Positions 7,301-15,648 of a DNA stretch of 15,648 nucleotides are shown here, in pieces. Location: positions 1 through 15,648 of the forward strand of contig QNFN01000009.1 of NCBI GenBank assembly GCA_003645555.1, given 5' to 3'. The position numbers and the translations under genes were made by a program. The notes under the pieces are model-generated. The model ran no database searches, had not been told where the DNA came from, and worked only from the letters and a program-made list of their open reading frames with translations. The number at the start of each line of letters is the position of its first letter. The stretch's first letter is position 1. The DNA is from Gammaproteobacteria bacterium (GTDB taxonomy: Bacteria; Pseudomonadota; Gammaproteobacteria; QNFN01).

Positions 7301-9177
7301 ATCTGCTCGAGCTCCAGTCTCTCCTCACGGTGTTCGAGCTTGAAGTCGTGGATGAAGACCACGCGTTGGTCGTGTGGATGGATGGTGCTCGGACTCTCCT
7401 CGAGGGCACGTAGCCCCATGTTTTCCAGCATTGGCAGAGTTTCTGACAGTGCGCTCGACTGGTTCGGGTGGAACAGTTTGAAGCGCAGCTGCTCCGGGGG
7501 CAGGTCGGGCGGTCGGTAGAGGGTCATCGCCAGGTCGTCGCCGGCCGCCAGCTGCTCCATCTTGGCGATGTCGAAGCGGGCGACGCGGGGCGTATAGCGT
7601 TCGCGGTAGTCGGCGCGGAAGGCGTCGCCATAGCGGTTGAACAGGCGGATGCCCTGCTCCTCGCCGAGCTGCTCGGGCAGCACCTCCTGCAACTCGTCGC
7701 GCCAGTCGCGGGTGGCGGTGGCAAGCCGTTGCTCAATCGCCGTGACGTCGATCGGCGTGGTGCCTTCGCTGCCGATGGTGACGATGAAGTGGAGGCGTGC
7801 CAGCACCGAGTTGGAGACTTCGACGCTGTAGTCGAGGCAGTTTCCGTTGAGCGACTCCTCGAGTACCACGGTAATTTTTTTGCGTATGGCGGTGGTGAAG
7901 CGCTCACGTGGAACGAAGACCAGGCAGGAGTAGAAGCGGCCAAACGGGTCGCGGCGCATCAGCAGCCGGATGCGTTGACGCTCCTGCAACTGCAGGATGC
8001 CGATGGCGATGGCGTAGAGCTCGTCCTCGCTGATCTGGAACAACTCGTCGCGCGGGTAGTTCTCAAGGATGTTGAGCAGCGAGCGGGCGGCGTGGCTGCC
8101 CTTCGGGTAACCGGCGCGCATGACCACGTTGGCAACCTTCTGCCGCAGCAGCGGGATGATGCGCGTGTTGCGGTTGTAGGCGGCCGCCGAGTAGAGCCCG
8201 AGAAAACGGTATTCGCCGAGAACCTGGCCGGCATCGTCGAAGCGCTTGATTCCGAGGTACTCCATGTAGGTCGCTCGGTGCACCTCGGCGCGACGGCTGG
8301 TCTTGTTGACGATCAGCAATCGCGGCGCCAGCGCCAGCGCACGTCCGGCTTCATCGAGCTGGTTGAAGGCGCTGGTATCGCCCTCGCTGCTGGCCAGGAT
8401 CCCGAGACCCGTGTCGGGCACCGCCTGGAGCCGGGTGGCATCATCGGCCAGCGTGTACTCGCGGTAGCCGATAAAGGTGAAGTGCTCTTTGGCCACCCAG
8501 CGCAGGAACTCGAGATCCTCGGCGAGTTCGTCGCTGTCTAGCGGTGGCGGATTCTGCTCGCATTCGGCGACGATCTCGAGCATGCGGTCACGCATCGGCA
8601 GCCAGTCGGTCACGATGCTGCGCACCTGCGCCAACGCGGACTCGATCTCGGACTTGAGCATTTCGAGCATCGCGGGCTCGGTCTGGCGGTCGACCTCGAA
8701 GTGCATCACCGCCTCGGCCTGGCTGCCGTCGTCGTCGGGCCCCGGGACCGACGCGCGCGTGGCGTTGCCCTTGGTATCGCGCTCGATGCGGAACACCGGA
8801 TGGACGATAAGGTGGCTGGTCAGGTTATGACGGTTGATCGCCATGCGTACCGAGTCGACCAGGAAGGGCATGTCGTCGCACACGATGTCGATGATGGTGT
8901 GGGTCGACTGCCAGCCATGCTGCTCGAGTTGTGGATTGTAGATGTGCAATTTCGGCGTACCGCGCTGGCGGCGGCGCAGCAGGTCGAAGTGAGCGAAGGC
9001 GGCGCCGTAGAGGTTGGCCGGGTCACGCTCGGCAAGGTCGGCGGTCGAGGTGCCACTGAAGTAATGACGGACGAAATCGCAGACCAGGTCGCGCTCGGCC
9101 TTGGCAGCGTGCTCGCGAACCCTTTCGACCAGTTGGTCAAGGATGGTGTCGCTTTTCTGATCGTGTGGTTTGGGCAT
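4351..9177 (-). CDS. gdhB: NAD-specific glutamate dehydrogenase, 180-kDa type
   Basis: It oxidatively deaminates L-glutamate to 2-oxoglutarate and ammonium with NAD+, a mainly catabolic reaction in the cytoplasm. The product has 1608 residues, as expected for the L-GDH180 class (Bac_GDH). The long N-terminal regulatory part carries ACT-like segments (THTIIDIVCDDMPFLVDSVR near 90-110; AKEHFTFIGYREY near 230). The catalytic domain begins around 780. It shows GGLRWSDRREDFRTEILGL, PVGSKGGFVCK (about 842, substrate Lys), GIGDMSGDVFGNGMLLS (about 980, nucleotide-binding fold), NGGIGTYVK (about 1092), GEGGNLGLTQRGR and HVNTDAIDNSGGVDCSDHEVN (about 1125-1165). No frameshift or truncation is seen. The ATG at 9177 was chosen because MPKPHDQ gives family length and has AAGG upstream; a second in-frame ATG lies at 9219. 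The gene stands alone, convergent with the phosphoesterase-like gene and divergent from ppiB. Family members are often allosterically controlled by amino acids. Confidence 0.96.
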   Translation of the reverse strand: MPKPHDQKSDTILDQLVERVREHAAKAERDLVCDFVRHYFSGTSTADLAERDPANLYGAAFAHFDLLRRRQRGTPKLHIYNPQLEQHGWQSTHTIIDIVCDDMPFLVDSVRMAINRHNLTSHLIVHPVFRIERDTKGNATRASVPGPDDDGSQAEAVMHFEVDRQTEPAMLEMLKSEIESALAQVRSIVTDWLPMRDRMLEIVAECEQNPPPLDSDELAEDLEFLRWVAKEHFTFIGYREYTLADDATRLQAVPDTGLGILASSEGDTSAFNQLDEAGRALALAPRLLIVNKTSRRAEVHRATYMEYLGIKRFDDAGQVLGEYRFLGLYSAAAYNRNTRIIPLLRQKVANVVMRAGYPKGSHAARSLLNILENYPRDELFQISEDELYAIAIGILQLQERQRIRLLMRRDPFGRFYSCLVFVPRERFTTAIRKKITVVLEESLNGNCLDYSVEVSNSVLARLHFIVTIGSEGTTPIDVTAIEQRLATATRDWRDELQEVLPEQLGEEQGIRLFNRYGDAFRADYRERYTPRVARFDIAKMEQLAAGDDLAMTLYRPPDLPPEQLRFKLFHPNQSSALSETLPMLENMGLRALEESPSTIHPHDQRVVFIHDFKLEHREERLELEQIADKFQKTFSRVWHGLAENDGFNRLVLRARLDWREIIVLRAYCKYLRQVRATFSQEYMESALDSNPHLARLLVDLFDARFNPARADNRLQACAALDEVIEFALDEVANLDEDRILRGFFRAIHATLRTNFYQRGADGRPKPFVSFKLNPEAVPDMPAPRPKFEIFVYGPRVEGVHLRGGPVARGGLRWSDRREDFRTEILGLVKAQMVKNAVIVPVGSKGGFVCKALPVGGDREAIQAEVIDCYKTFIRGLLDLTDNLVDGAIVSPTDVVRHDSDDPYLVVAADKGTATFSDIANSVAADYGFWLGDAFASGGSAGYDHKKMGITARGGWESVKRHFRELGIDCQTEEFTAIGIGDMSGDVFGNGMLLSQRTRLIAAFDHRHIFIDPEPGAEKSYTERQRLFAMPRSSWDDYDRETMSVGGGIWPRSLKVIELPAEARRALGVEQARFTPNELIRTILRAPVDLFWNGGIGTYVKASSESHADVGDRASDVLRVDAHELRCRVIGEGGNLGLTQRGRIEYAQGGGHVNTDAIDNSGGVDCSDHEVNIKILLNAAVTAGDMTGKQRNRLLEEMTDEVGSMVLHNNYLQTQALTVAEAQAAGMLHVHIRMMREMEKSGTLDRAMEALPNDEELDERRASGQGLARPELAVLFAYVKIVLFQELLDSELPDEPALATTLTDYFPTPLRERFGTTMTDHRLSREIIATQLANAIVNRAGMTFVYRLTSETGGSAADLARAWAVAGRIFRLSGVAAKIEALDNRIPTEVQVAMMLEVRKLGERATRWLLRQRSQPLAIEATVDTFSNGIVELEETLTSLVGKETREKIRTHAAKLRRAGVDDALAKRVAGLSTLFVGLDIVEVVVNEQVGLRIAAAVHFTLGDRLGLHWLMERITALPRDNNWQSLARAALRDDLMVQQRLLTADALQSGGSGKAPARVDDWIEANGVRLARLQQLLGELRGGSNPDFTMLSVALRELRALATPVNAN

Positions 9178-9228
9178 GAGCAGCGCCTTTTTCGTGCCAA
9201 GCCGTGCTGTCGGCCGCATACGATGAAG

Positions 9229-9257
9229 CCTAGCCGCTGCCCTCGCGCCGCGCTAGG
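9229..9257. repeat. Small inverted repeat in the gdhB-ppiB divergent region
   Basis: CCTAGC (9229-9234) and GCTAGG (9252-9257) are 6-base inverted repeats with centres 23 bases apart, about two helical turns. The right arm covers where the ppiB -35 would lie. It could be a regulator site, but arms this short arise by chance. Confidence 0.25.
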
Positions 9258-9267
9258 AACATCTGGC

Positions 9268-9276
9268 TGTTATTAT
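9268..9276 (+). promoter_or_regulatory. Probable extended -10 promoter of ppiB
   Basis: TGTTATTAT gives an extended -10 (TGn) joined to TATTAT, five of six matches. The -35 position (about 9248-9253, CCGCGC) has no consensus, which fits an extended -10 promoter. The predicted start near 9283 leaves a leader of about 24 bases containing the ppiB ribosome site. Confidence 0.5.
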
Positions 9277-9306
9277 CGGCGGCCCATTCCTACGACGGAG
9301 CGACTG

Positions 9307-9816
9307 ATGCAGTCCGAAAACCCCAAGGTCCTCATGCGTACATCGCATGGTGACATTACTCTCGAACTCGATGCCGACAAGGCCCCTGTCTCGGTCGAGA
9401 ACTTTCTCGGTTACGTCCGCGACGGCTTCTACGATGGCACCATTTTTCATCGTGTGATCGAGAATTTCATGATCCAGGGCGGCGGTTTTACGCCAGACAT
9501 GCAGCAGAAGACGTCCGGTGCGTCGATCGAGAACGAGGCCGGCAACGGATTGCGCAACGAGTGCGGCACCGTCGCCATGGCACGCACCCAGGTGGTCAAC
9601 AGCGCCACCGCCCAGTTCTTCATCAATACCGTCGACAACGAGTTCCTGAATCACCGGGATACGTCACCCGCGGGGTTCGGTTATGCGGTGTTCGGTCGTA
9701 TTGTCGAGGGCATGGATACGGTCGAGGCGATTCGCAAGGTGCCGACCGGCAACAGCGGTGGGCATGGCGACGTCCCGGTCGAGCCGATCACCATCGAGTC
9801 GGCGACGGTTCTTTAG
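9307..9816 (+). CDS. ppiB: Peptidyl-prolyl cis-trans isomerase B (cyclophilin)
   Basis: This 169-residue single-domain cyclophilin catalyses cis-trans isomerisation of X-Pro bonds and helps protein folding. It has no signal peptide and begins MQSENPKVLMRTSHGDI, so it is the cytoplasmic PpiB type rather than periplasmic PpiA. Active-site blocks are TIFHRVIENFMIQGGG (45-60) with catalytic Arg49, MARTQVVNSATAQFFINT (91-108) with Phe104/Phe105, and FGYAVFGRIVEGMD (124-137). Length and sequence track E. coli PpiB (164 residues) closely. Ribosome site GGAG at 9297-9300, 6 bases before ATG. The reading frame is open further upstream, but that part is antisense to gdhB and lacks cyclophilin homology. 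A REP pair follows 32 bases after the stop. Confidence 0.97.
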   Translation: MQSENPKVLMRTSHGDITLELDADKAPVSVENFLGYVRDGFYDGTIFHRVIENFMIQGGGFTPDMQQKTSGASIENEAGNGLRNECGTVAMARTQVVNSATAQFFINTVDNEFLNHRDTSPAGFGYAVFGRIVEGMDTVEAIRKVPTGNSGGHGDVPVEPITIESATVL

Positions 9817-9848
9817 CCCGGATCGTTAGGCGCCAGGGCTCTCTCGTT

Positions 9849-9924
9849 GTGGGTCGGACTTCAGTCCGACACTGGTCGGCAGATCGGGTCTGAGACCGAC
9901 ATGTCGGACTGAAGTCCGACCCAC
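9849..9924. repeat. Paired inverted REP-like elements (BIME-like)
   Basis: A 23-base unit at 9849-9871 (GTGG head plus GTCGGACTTCAGTCCGAC and A) is repeated in perfect inverse orientation at 9902-9924. The 30-base spacer contains a weaker palindrome, GGTCTGAGACC (9887-9897), which may be a decayed third unit. Each unit folds alone with an 8-bp stem, and the two can also pair with each other over 23 bp. The pair lies between the convergent ppiB and parA-like genes, a usual place for bacterial interspersed mosaic elements, and may stop transcription or protect 3' ends. Confidence 0.85.
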
Positions 9925-10026
9925 AGGTACCGTGATCCAGGTCCGCGTGGATTCTGGCGGCGCTTCTACAGGTCAACCCGGCTCCATTGCAGGTACGGTC
10001 TCCGGATCGCGATCGTTCAGGCAGGT

Positions 10027-10054
10027 AGGGGCCCCCGGTGTAGGAGCGGCCCCT
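10027..10054 (-). terminator. Hairpin abutting the parA-like stop codon
   Basis: AGGGGCC (10027-10033) and GGCCCCT (10048-10054) form a perfect 7-bp stem with a 14-base loop, starting at the base right after the TAA stop (10057-10055) of the ParA-like gene. No T-run follows on the minus strand. The plus-strand text GTGTAGGAGCGGCC in it recalls the GTAGGAGC-headed repeats common in Pseudomonas, so it may be a remnant of a second repeat family. Confidence 0.4.
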
Positions 10055-10846
10055 TTATGCCCCCTGGGTACAGGCCGCGCCCTGCAGTACCTGGTGCAGG
10101 GCGCGGAACTCCCCGGTCAGCTTGTGCCGGCGGTCGAGGTAGACCATCGGCCGGGCCTGCTCGTGGGACTCGCGGATGCGCACCGAACTGGAGAGAAAGG
10201 CGTCGATCACCGGCAGCCCTTCGTCGCGCAGCTGGTCGACCAGCTGACGCGGCAGTCGGGCGCGGGACTGGAACTGGTTGACGACGATGCCCTCGATTTC
10301 AAGGTCGTTATTGGGGTCGGCGCGGATCTCGTCAATGCTGTCGAGCAGAGCGTAGAGCGCCTGGCGCGAGAAATCGTCGCAATCGAACGGGATCAGGCAG
10401 CGCTCAGCCGCGATCAGCGCCGAGCGGGAGTAGAAATTGAGTGCCGGCGGGGTGTCGATCCAGACCGCATCGTAGTCGTTGAGGGCATCGAGCGCCTCAC
10501 GCAACTTGAACATCTTGTAGCGCGACTCGAGCTTGATCGCGAGATCATCGAGTTCGGTCGATGAGGCGAGCAGGTCGAGGTTGTCGAATGGCGTCGCCTC
10601 GATGTAGTCGGCCAGGGTGCGCCGGGAAAAACTGAAACCAAGGGTGTCGCGGTAGAAGCCGGCCGTGCCGCCCGCGGTCTCCTCGTCGGTGGCATCGCGG
10701 GCGCGCAGGTAGCGGGTCGCGTTGGCCTGCGGGTCGAGGTCGATGACCAGTGTACGCAACCCTTCGCTGGCGCCGATCGCCGCCATGTTGCAGGTGATGG
10801 TCGATTTGCCTACACCGCCCTTCTGATTGAAAACCACTCGCCGCAT
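10055..10846 (-). CDS. Orphan ParA-family ATPase
   Basis: A 263-residue ParA/MinD-type P-loop ATPase. The deviant Walker A KGGVGKST is at 9-16 with signature Lys9 and Lys14. Walker A' is LVIDLDPQAN (33-42; Asp36, Asp38). Walker B is AVWIDTPPALN (127-137; Asp131). Near the C-terminus are GIVVNQFQSRARLP and the FLSSSVRIRESHEQ block typical of ParA. ParA proteins dimerise with ATP on the nucleoid and position cargo. No parB, parS-like 16-mer or other partition partner is visible here. The sequence closely resembles the solitary ParA-like proteins of pseudomonads rather than the ParA of the chromosomal parAB operon, so the cargo is unknown. It has no N-terminal DNA-binding extension. The ATG at 10846 was chosen: it starts MRRVVFNQKGG directly at the first strand and has GAGGA upstream. 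The longer frame to 10915 runs through the promoter region. Confidence 0.92.
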   Translation of the reverse strand: MRRVVFNQKGGVGKSTITCNMAAIGASEGLRTLVIDLDPQANATRYLRARDATDEETAGGTAGFYRDTLGFSFSRRTLADYIEATPFDNLDLLASSTELDDLAIKLESRYKMFKLREALDALNDYDAVWIDTPPALNFYSRSALIAAERCLIPFDCDDFSRQALYALLDSIDEIRADPNNDLEIEGIVVNQFQSRARLPRQLVDQLRDEGLPVIDAFLSSSVRIRESHEQARPMVYLDRRHKLTGEFRALHQVLQGAACTQGA

Positions 10847-10867
10847 TGCGTTCGTTCCTCTGTAGGT

Positions 10868-10895
10868 TGTATAGGAGCCGCTGATTAAGTCGGAA
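10868..10895 (-). promoter_or_regulatory. Probable promoter of the ParA-like gene
   Basis: On the minus strand TTCCGA (10895-10890) and TATACA (10873-10868) are separated by 16 bases, giving weak -35 and fair -10 boxes 22 bases before the start codon. The spacer coincides exactly with the left arm of an inverted repeat (10874-10889), so a protein bound there would block the promoter. Confidence 0.4.
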
Positions 10896-10941
10896 CATTC
10901 TGGATAACAATCCACTTCGTCCAGTCTTAATCAGAGACCCC
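10874..10941. repeat. 16-bp imperfect inverted repeat upstream of the ParA-like gene
   Basis: Arms are GGAGCCGCTGATTAAG (10874-10889) and CTTAATCAGAGACCCC (10926-10941). Thirteen of 16 positions match when one arm is reversed, including a perfect CTGATTAAG core. The ends are 68 bp apart. A smaller symmetric GGAT-AACA-ATCC lies inside (10902-10913). The element spans from 8 bases beyond the stop of the upstream operon (10950) to the parA-like promoter. It could be an operator, a terminator-like structure for the nifJ operon, or the ends of a very small decayed mobile element. No target-site duplication was recognised. Confidence 0.55.
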
Positions 10942-10949
10942 TGAACAGG

Positions 10950-11345
10950 TTATTGCAGGGTTGTGCCGAGTCCGGCCGGAGGTGGCTCCGCGCACGGCCC
11001 GGCCTGGTGGTGTTGCAGGTGCAGGACGCCTGCTTCACACCGGAACAGGTTGGTCGCTGCCAGGAGCTGGTCACCGGTTGCTTCGTAACAGACCACCAGA
11101 CCGCCATCGCTCGACACCCAGGCGCGCGGGTGGTGGCAGGTGACGGTGAGCGTGGTGCCAGCAGCGAAGATGTCCCGCCAGCTGTTCAGGACCGCTTCGC
11201 GGCCGAAGAGTGCCGGCCAGCCGGGATGAATGCAACTGGTCGCGTCACCCTCCGACCAGAGCGTGGCCATCGCTTCCAGGTCGTGGGCGTTGAACGCGGC
11301 GTAGAAGGCCGTATTGGCCGCGAGCAGTGCGTCGGTGTCAGCCAC
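10950..11345 (-). CDS. NTF2-like/SnoaL-fold small protein
   Basis: A 131-residue protein with the cone-shaped NTF2-like fold signature: an N-terminal helix MADTDALLAANTAFYAAFNAHDLEAMATLWSEG (1-33), then the CIHPGWPALFGREAVLNSWRDIF block (about 38-60), then beta strands LTVTCHHPRAWVSSDGGLVVCYEA. The segment NLFRCEAGVLHLQHHQAG (about 98-115) completes the sheet. Some relatives are enzymes (isomerases, cyclases), others ligand pockets; no specific activity can be assigned. The only usable start is GTG at 11345, because the preceding gene's TGA lies in the same frame three codons upstream. The 9-base gap to that stop, which contains CCGGAG, suggests translational coupling. It is the last gene of the nifJ operon. 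Confidence 0.8.
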   Translation of the reverse strand: MADTDALLAANTAFYAAFNAHDLEAMATLWSEGDATSCIHPGWPALFGREAVLNSWRDIFAAGTTLTVTCHHPRAWVSSDGGLVVCYEATGDQLLAATNLFRCEAGVLHLQHHQAGPCAEPPPAGLGTTLQ

Positions 11346-11354
11346 GCTCCGGGT

Positions 11355-12365
11355 TCAGTTCCAGACACCGGGTGGTGGCGTGTAGCTGCCGAGCACCTTC
11401 ATGTAATTGGCGCGTTCGAAAGCAGCCGGGTCGTTGGTCTTCTGCTGGCTGACACTGCCGATCAGTTGGCGTAGCGAGGCGTACTCATGCTTTTCGAGCC
11501 ACTGCGTCAGCTCGCCCAGGATCTCGGTGAGCCGGCCGGGGCCATGCTGCAGCAGCGCACTGCACATCTGTGCGGCATCGGCACCGGCGAGCAGTACTTT
11601 GAGTACCTGCTCGGTCCCGTGCACGCCGCCGGTGGCGGCCAGCGACAAGTCGACTCGGCCATGCAGCAGTGCAATCCAGCGCATGCGCAGCAGCAGCTCA
11701 TTCGGTGTCGATAGCTGCAGGCTCGGGATCACCTCGAGGGTCTCCAGGTCGATGTCGGGCTGGTAAAAACGGTTGAACAGCACCAGGCCGTCGGCTCCGG
11801 CCACGGCCAGGCGTTGCGCCAGTTCGGCCAGGGAGCTGAACTGCGGCGACAGCTTGACCGCGATCGGGATCGAGACCTGCTGGCGCAGCTGGGTCAGCAA
11901 CTCGACGTAGCGGGCCTCGATCTCGGTCCCACTCTCAGCGATGTTGGCGGCGATGTGGTAGGTGTTGAGTTCCAGCGCGTCGGCACCTGCCTCCTGCAAC
12001 TGGCGGCCGTTCTCTACCCAGCCGCTGGTGGAGATGCCGTTGAGGCTTGCGATCACCGGGACGTCGATCGCCTGCTTGAGCCGGTGCAGATGCTCGAGGT
12101 AGTCGTCGAGGCCGCTGTGGTAACCGTCCGGGACCGGCAGCGGCGAGGTAGCCTCGGCATTACCGATGTCGTGGCCGTGCATGAAGTACTCGAGGGCCTG
12201 CTCCTCGTTGAGCAGTTCCTCCTCGAACAGCGAGTACATCACCAGGGCCGCCATGCCGGCATCCTCCAGGCGACGGGCGCTGTCGAGTGAGCGTGACAGC
12301 GGCGACGCCGAGGCCACCAGCGGATTCTTCAGCTCCAGGCCGAGATAGGTTGTGCTCAGGTCCAT
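11355..12365 (-). CDS. Dihydroorotate dehydrogenase-like flavoprotein of the nifJ operon
   Basis: A 336-residue FMN-type TIM barrel related to PyrD/PreA. Visible are NPLVASASPLS (14-24), PVIASLNGISTSGW (103-116), GADALELNTYHIAAN (127-141), IPIAVKLSPQFSS (167-179; Lys171), GLVLFNRFYQPDID (193-206; Asn198) and LAATGGVHGTEQVLKVLLAGA (242-262), the phosphate-binding end of the barrel. In true class 1 dihydroorotate dehydrogenases the strand after ELN continues to a Ser-Cys-Pro-Asn active-site loop. Here it reads ELNTYHI, so pyrimidine synthesis is unlikely. Proteins annotated 'DHODH-like' beside nifJ share this replacement; their reaction is not known to me. Start ATG at 12365 has a strong GGAGGA ribosome site. 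It begins 19 bases after the nifJ stop, and the SnoaL-fold gene follows after 9 bases, implying one transcript. A link to ferredoxin or flavin electron transfer is inference from context. Confidence 0.88.
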   Translation of the reverse strand: MDLSTTYLGLELKNPLVASASPLSRSLDSARRLEDAGMAALVMYSLFEEELLNEEQALEYFMHGHDIGNAEATSPLPVPDGYHSGLDDYLEHLHRLKQAIDVPVIASLNGISTSGWVENGRQLQEAGADALELNTYHIAANIAESGTEIEARYVELLTQLRQQVSIPIAVKLSPQFSSLAELAQRLAVAGADGLVLFNRFYQPDIDLETLEVIPSLQLSTPNELLLRMRWIALLHGRVDLSLAATGGVHGTEQVLKVLLAGADAAQMCSALLQHGPGRLTEILGELTQWLEKHEYASLRQLIGSVSQQKTNDPAAFERANYMKVLGSYTPPPGVWN

Positions 12366-12384
12366 AGCGTTTTCCTCCGCGCCG

Positions 12385-15648
<3,264 letters not shown>

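Noticed and set aside
5725..7413. A 562-codon open frame on the plus strand inside gdhB
   Set aside because: It is exactly antisense to conserved catalytic sequence of glutamate dehydrogenase, has no recognisable domain or ribosome site, and is expected from GC-rich codon use, which removes stops in the complementary frame.
7468..8541. A 357-codon plus-strand frame inside the gdhB N-terminal half
   Set aside because: Antisense shadow; composition dominated by Val, Ala, Gly and Asp from complementary GC-rich codons, no family resemblance.
8701..9306. Upstream in-frame extension of ppiB by about 200 codons
   Set aside because: The extra part is antisense to gdhB. The cyclophilin domain, its ribosome site and extended -10 promoter all support the start at 9307.
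9817..10054. Possible small gene or RNA between ppiB and the parA-like gene
   Set aside because: Apart from the REP pair and the hairpin at the parA-like stop, no coding frame with a ribosome site and no known RNA shape was seen.
10881..10934. A parS-type centromere near the ParA-like gene
   Set aside because: The CTGATTAAG arms do not match the TGTTTCACGTGAAACA consensus of chromosomal parS, and no such 16-mer was noticed elsewhere in the window.

Overview
The window is GC-rich and densely coded. It looks like a chromosomal segment from a gammaproteobacterium. The arginyl-tRNA synthetase starts and ends like the 577-residue E. coli enzyme. The glutamate dehydrogenase is the giant 180-kDa NAD type known from Pseudomonas and Caulobacter. 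The solitary ParA-like ATPase resembles one carried by pseudomonads. A nifJ-type pyruvate:ferredoxin oxidoreductase points to anaerobic or microaerobic, possibly phototrophic or sulfur-type, metabolism. Genus-level placement is not possible from sequence reading alone.

Layout. Positions 1-2006 (minus) hold argS followed 26 bp later by the start of an AEC-type transporter cut by the window edge. Positions 2007-2308 are non-coding and carry the probable argS promoter and REP-like palindromes. Positions 2309-3171 (minus) hold an FMN-binding split-barrel (PNPOx-like) gene overlapping a small DUF423 membrane-protein gene. Positions 3290-4309 (plus) encode a calcineurin-like phosphoesterase-fold protein that has lost one of its two metal sites. 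Positions 4351-9177 (minus) encode NAD-glutamate dehydrogenase, and 9307-9816 (plus) the cytoplasmic cyclophilin PpiB, from a divergent intergenic region. A REP pair and hairpins fill 9817-10054. An orphan ParA-like ATPase gene (minus) ends at 10055. A promoter-overlapping inverted repeat lies upstream of it. Positions 10950-15648 (minus) are a tight operon: nifJ (5' end outside the window), a dihydroorotate-dehydrogenase-like flavoprotein and a small NTF2/SnoaL-fold protein.

Functionally the window mixes housekeeping (ArgS, PpiB), central carbon and nitrogen metabolism (PFOR making acetyl-CoA and reduced ferredoxin; GDH making 2-oxoglutarate and NADH) and several conserved but uncharacterised genes. 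No phage, insertion-sequence transposase, CRISPR array, tRNA or rRNA was seen. The best leads are the phosphoesterase-like protein with concerted loss of the M1 metal site, the DHODH-like protein without the usual active-site Cys motif in the nifJ operon, the palindrome over the parA promoter, and a REP family with compensatory stem changes, one copy of which supplies a gene's stop codon.
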